From Bacteroidota bacterium (GTDB taxonomy: Bacteria; Bacteroidota; Bacteroidia; Chitinophagales; Chitinophagaceae), in NCBI GenBank assembly GCA_023424015.1, contig JAFAEM010000040.1, positions 4,258-68,257 of the forward strand: a stretch of DNA of 64,000 bases, written 5' to 3'. Shown here piece by piece: positions 60,687-64,000 of the stretch (position 1 is its first letter; each line of letters starts with the position of its first letter). Below the pieces are notes generated by a model. That model did not search any database. It saw only the letters and a list, made by a program, of their open reading frames with translations, and was not told the origin of the DNA. The translations under genes and the position numbers were made by a program.

Positions 60687-63600
60687 ACAATATTGTCTTT
60701 GAAGGTGAGTATAACGGTTGTGCCGGCAGGTTTACCATATTCATCTAATTTGTCGATAATCTCAATGCCATCCTCGCGGTTGTTGAGAAATTTATCCAGC
60801 TCGAGCCTTGTCCTGGTCAGGCTTATACCCCTGGACTGGTGAGAGGATTCATATTGCGCCTTGTATTTTAAGGAAAGTTCCCGGCCGATACCATTGTCAT
60901 CGATAATACATTCGATGGCTCCATTATTTTTTCTTACCGTTACCAGCAATCGTCCACCCTGCTCTTTGGGCACGAGACCATGCCAGATGGCATTCTCGAT
61001 AAAAGGCTGGATGATCAATGCCGGTACCCTGATATCTTTAAGATCTATGTTCTGATCTATATCAAACCCAAAGTCGACCTTATCACCAAATCTCATTCTT
61101 TCAATCTGGGCATATAATTTACAGGTTTCAATTTCCTCGTGAAGACTCACTTCCCTGTTATCTGAGTTCAGGAACAGGGTACGTATCAACTTTGAAAATG
61201 TTGTCAGGTATTCAGCCGCTTTTTCGTTTTCATTCTTATTGATCAGTGATTTGATTGAATTCAGGCTGTTGAAAATAAAATGAGGGTTCATTTGCGCCCG
61301 CAGTGCCCGGGCTTCCAATTCCAGTAGGTCCTTTTCATGAACGATTCTTTGTTGCTCCTTTTTACCGATCGTCACGATCCTCCACCTGGCGAAGGCAAAA
61401 ATAGCTGTGCAGGCGATGGCCACGGTCAGCAACTTGAACCAGTCGGTCTGCCAGAAAGCAGGAGTTATGATGATATGATATTTCTTTTCTCCGCCCTCCC
61501 AGTCTCCGCCCTGGAACTGTGCCTTCAGGCGGAGGACGTATTCACCGGGCGAAAGCCTGGTATAATTGATCTTACGGTTCAGGGCATGTGTATAATGCCA
61601 GTCCCTGTCGATACCTGACAACTGGTATGCATACTCGATCCTTTCTGGATAGAAAAACTCCTGGGTGGAAAAAGAGAAACTGATATTATTCTGAAAATGT
61701 TTTAACCTGATCGTATCGCCCGTATTTCTCTCCGACCTTGTATAGACCAGGCTGTCATTTGCAAAAAGCGTATTAAGTATGGAGCTTTTAGTAAAATCAA
61801 TCTTTGAAAAATCCGATATCCTGTAGTAAAAGATCGCGTTCACCTCGTTTGCAAAAAAATAATCCCGGCAACGTCCAAAAAAGTAGTCAAATGTTGCCGC
61901 CGTACCATTACTATGGTTCAATAGCCATGATTTCTTCTCCTGATAATTATAAACCAGGGTGCCTTCCACACCTACCATACACATAAAGCCGCGGCCGCCA
62001 TTACGTATGTAATAATAATTACCAGGCAAGTACCCATTTGTTCCCAGTGGAATCGAATCTACGCATTTAAACTGAATGGGATCAACAATGCGTATGCCAT
62101 AGGAAGGTATAAGGAACCATAACCTGCCATCTGTATCGATAGTATAATCGATGACGCGCCTGCTTGTCTCTATCTTATCGCCCAATATCGCAGCTGCTGT
62201 AACTAAGCGGCTCTTTCCGGAAACAAAATCGAACTGGATCAGCGTATTGTTATTATTCAGGTATACAAAATTGTGCAAACTATCATACACAATTTGTTTG
62301 GTTCCTATTTCAATTAACTTGTCGTTGGAGCGCGGGGGAATGTGTATCGTATCCGTTTTAAAATCTTTATGACGGATATGATAGAGGGAGCCGTCCAGGA
62401 AGCGCATCAGGATGTTTCCTTCTTTTGTCGTGGTGATATCGATGCATTCGCCTTTTGTTTTTATCCATTGCAGGCTGGGGTACAACTTTTCCGCGTATTC
62501 AAAACCGGCAGTTCTCCCGGTATAGATATATGTTTCCATACCTGAGGTCCAGAACCGGTTACTGCCATCCTTGGTTATCCATTCTGTACATGTTTCTCTG
62601 TATGTCCATTTGTTTGTAAAAAGCGGGGCAGGAATGATCTTTTTAAAATTCAAAAGGCTATCGAATACATGTATACCACTTGAAAATACGACAGCTACAT
62701 AATACTGGTGGGTACTGGTGTCATAATATGCCTTACCTAACTGGTTGGCCAGGTAATCCGGTGTCGACTGGTTGCTGATGCTGACGGATCGATAGGCAAA
62801 ATGGCCGGGGACGATTGCGTATAACTTTCCACTATTTAAAATCCACACATTCCCTTTCGGGTCATTGGTTACATGCTGTATATCGTCTCGTTGGTCCTTT
62901 TCAAGATTGATAGTAAACAATGTATTGACCTCCGTGCGGGTATCAAACAAACCGGGATGGGGATCGCTAATGCCCAGGATATACTTGCCCGGCTTCCATT
63001 GGGCAAATGCCCTGATCCGATATGATTTCCATATATCCTTTGTATGGAGCTTGGCATTATGAAGGAAAAGTTTTGCCTTACCTGTGTTTACGTTATACCG
63101 CCCAAAGCCGGTGCTGGGAGTGCTAAACCAAATTGTACTGTCATCCGCCACATCCATTTTCAGGATATTATAATACAAAGGATCGGACTGGTAAATATTA
63201 ACCATTAGATTGATCACTTCAAACCGCCTGGAGAATTTCTTTGACTTTTTATTGAACAGGTAAATACCATTGAAAGTGCCGACCCATAGCTCATCTCTGT
63301 TAGATGCGTGTGCGGCAAAGGAGGACACCGTATTCTTTTGCAAAAGATCACAGTTGCATTCCTCTATCCGGTCCGTTTCGGGATAATAACTTTGAATGCG
63401 CTTTGTGTCGAGGTTATAGATCTGCATGCCGATTGAGCTTAAGCCGATATAAAGTGATCGTTTATCATCGATGTAAAGACTTCTTACCCTGATGTTGAGA
63501 TCGCTTATCCCAACCGGGTATTCGATTGGCAGCGTTGCGAATATTTTTGAGCTCCTGCTATAACTGATCACCTGGCTCTCGGTACCCAGGTATAGATTTC

Positions 63601-63889
63601 CCCTGTCATCTTCGGTCATAACGGTAATATTGTTCAGCCGGTAATTTTCGGCCTGCTCCGATGTAGAATAATAAACGATCTCTGATCCATCGAAAGAAGT
63701 TAGGCCACGGGTGGTTGAAAACCATATCAGTCCATCTCCAGAAAAATAAAAATACTCCGAAGTGAGCGCCGGCATAAAGGGATGGCTGATTTGCTTAAAT
63801 ACAGGAGGCTCCTGTTCCTGTGACAGTGCAGCACCTGGGGCGTTAAATACCATGCAGGCAGCTAATACGATTCTCCAAAAACCGGGCAT
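60683..63889 (-). CDS. LytS-type sensor histidine kinase with beta-propeller sensor
   Basis: 1068 residues. A signal peptide (ending AALSQ) precedes two-component-regulator propeller repeats (about 40-700; STTRGLTSFDGSE, DLLQKNTVSSF, WILNSGKLYAI). A Y_Y_Y domain follows (IEYAYQLSGIDRDWHYTH), then one membrane helix at about 817-836, and a HisKA-type LytS module with the phospho-His at about H870 (QMNPHFIFNSLNSIKSL) and an ATPase domain (PFIENAIWHG, DDNGIG). It probably senses a periplasmic ligand, often a glycan, and controls LytTR targets. No polysaccharide genes are directly upstream in the window. Confidence 0.93.
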   Translation of the reverse strand: MPGFWRIVLAACMVFNAPGAALSQEQEPPVFKQISHPFMPALTSEYFYFSGDGLIWFSTTRGLTSFDGSEIVYYSTSEQAENYRLNNITVMTEDDRGNLYLGTESQVISYSRSSKIFATLPIEYPVGISDLNIRVRSLYIDDKRSLYIGLSSIGMQIYNLDTKRIQSYYPETDRIEECNCDLLQKNTVSSFAAHASNRDELWVGTFNGIYLFNKKSKKFSRRFEVINLMVNIYQSDPLYYNILKMDVADDSTIWFSTPSTGFGRYNVNTGKAKLFLHNAKLHTKDIWKSYRIRAFAQWKPGKYILGISDPHPGLFDTRTEVNTLFTINLEKDQRDDIQHVTNDPKGNVWILNSGKLYAIVPGHFAYRSVSISNQSTPDYLANQLGKAYYDTSTHQYYVAVVFSSGIHVFDSLLNFKKIIPAPLFTNKWTYRETCTEWITKDGSNRFWTSGMETYIYTGRTAGFEYAEKLYPSLQWIKTKGECIDITTTKEGNILMRFLDGSLYHIRHKDFKTDTIHIPPRSNDKLIEIGTKQIVYDSLHNFVYLNNNNTLIQFDFVSGKSRLVTAAAILGDKIETSRRVIDYTIDTDGRLWFLIPSYGIRIVDPIQFKCVDSIPLGTNGYLPGNYYYIRNGGRGFMCMVGVEGTLVYNYQEKKSWLLNHSNGTAATFDYFFGRCRDYFFANEVNAIFYYRISDFSKIDFTKSSILNTLFANDSLVYTRSERNTGDTIRLKHFQNNISFSFSTQEFFYPERIEYAYQLSGIDRDWHYTHALNRKINYTRLSPGEYVLRLKAQFQGGDWEGGEKKYHIIITPAFWQTDWFKLLTVAIACTAIFAFARWRIVTIGKKEQQRIVHEKDLLELEARALRAQMNPHFIFNSLNSIKSLINKNENEKAAEYLTTFSKLIRTLFLNSDNREVSLHEEIETCKLYAQIERMRFGDKVDFGFDIDQNIDLKDIRVPALIIQPFIENAIWHGLVPKEQGGRLLVTVRKNNGAIECIIDDNGIGRELSLKYKAQYESSHQSRGISLTRTRLELDKFLNNREDGIEIIDKLDEYGKPAGTTVILTFKDNIV

Positions 63890-63971
63890 CTCTTAAAATT
63901 ACTAACTCCGGACCGCTATCGAATCAGGACTTGCTGGATATTTCCTTTCCCTTGGTCTTTGAAGTGTATGG

Positions 63972-64000
63972 GTTGATACTGGATGCTGGATACTGGATAC
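63972..64000. repeat. GGATACT simple repeat at window edge
   Basis: Steps of GATACTGGATGCTGGATACTGGATAC continue to the end of the window, so the full array is not visible. Confidence 0.6.

Overview
The window is chromosomal DNA of a Bacteroidota bacterium, most likely of the family Chitinophagaceae. The pointers are a SusC/SusD pair, gliding protein GldC, PorG (DUF6089) and a protein with a type IX (T9SS) sorting tail, DUF4290, TIGR02757, a LytTR/propeller two-component system, and -7 boxes of the TAnnTTTG type ahead of many genes. About 55 protein genes can be supported. No rRNA, tRNA, CRISPR array or complete insertion sequence was found.

Layout. 1-3877: a SusD-like lipoprotein (cut by the window edge) behind a SusC-like receptor, both on the minus strand. 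4118-8684: superoxide dismutase, a Tat-exported Gfo/Idh/MocA oxidoreductase with an FGE-like protein, and a divergent Tat-exported hydroxypyruvate-isomerase-like protein. 8827-9703: yidD, rnpA, rpmH. 9957-21237: a long minus-strand envelope block, read as alpha/beta hydrolase, CBS protein, BamA/TamA-like protein, nadK, porG, uppS, bamA, two skp genes, murI. This ties lipid-carrier synthesis to outer-membrane protein assembly and the T9SS. 21560-24320: cvpA, yqeY, gldC, a glycosyltransferase. 24614-34562 (plus strand): T9SS cargo, DUF4290, murA, gmk, a CNNM/CBS protein, tatC, rpiB, an M28 peptidase, a small membrane protein. 34665-35639: a deoxyhypusine-synthase-like enzyme.

35.7-39.3 kb is an accessory island: a broken, N-terminally truncated Rhs-type toxin gene with a probable AT-rich immunity gene, hairpins, and a 297-bp element with perfect 26-bp inverted ends. 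39.4-51 kb holds three small PepSY-like secreted proteins, sdpR/sdpI, a secreted hydrolase, an AcpH-like protein, a DUF2911 pair, asnB, a cystathionine gamma-synthase-like enzyme, a 48-aa membrane protein, TIGR02757 and a small unknown.

51.1-57.4 kb is a probable glycan locus. A GH9 enzyme is followed, across a stop, by a deacetylase in the -1 frame. Opposite it runs a ROK kinase, MFS transporter and SIS protein operon, and the shared promoter region has a perfect 14-bp inverted repeat. 58-59.9 kb holds an FAH-family enzyme and a flavin reductase; 59.9-63.9 kb a LytTR response regulator and its 1068-aa sensor kinase.

The most interesting observations are: (i) the GH9-deacetylase junction, which has a canonical slippery heptamer, an immediate stop, a 6-nt spacer and a GC stem-loop, as in programmed -1 frameshifting; (ii) two 291-bp MITE-like elements in opposite orientation at 50.8 and 57.6 kb; (iii) the 297-bp inverted-end element with relics of the same family elsewhere; (iv) the Rhs remnant; (v) the divergent 14-bp inverted repeat. 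Intergenic DNA is rich in several unrelated repeat families.
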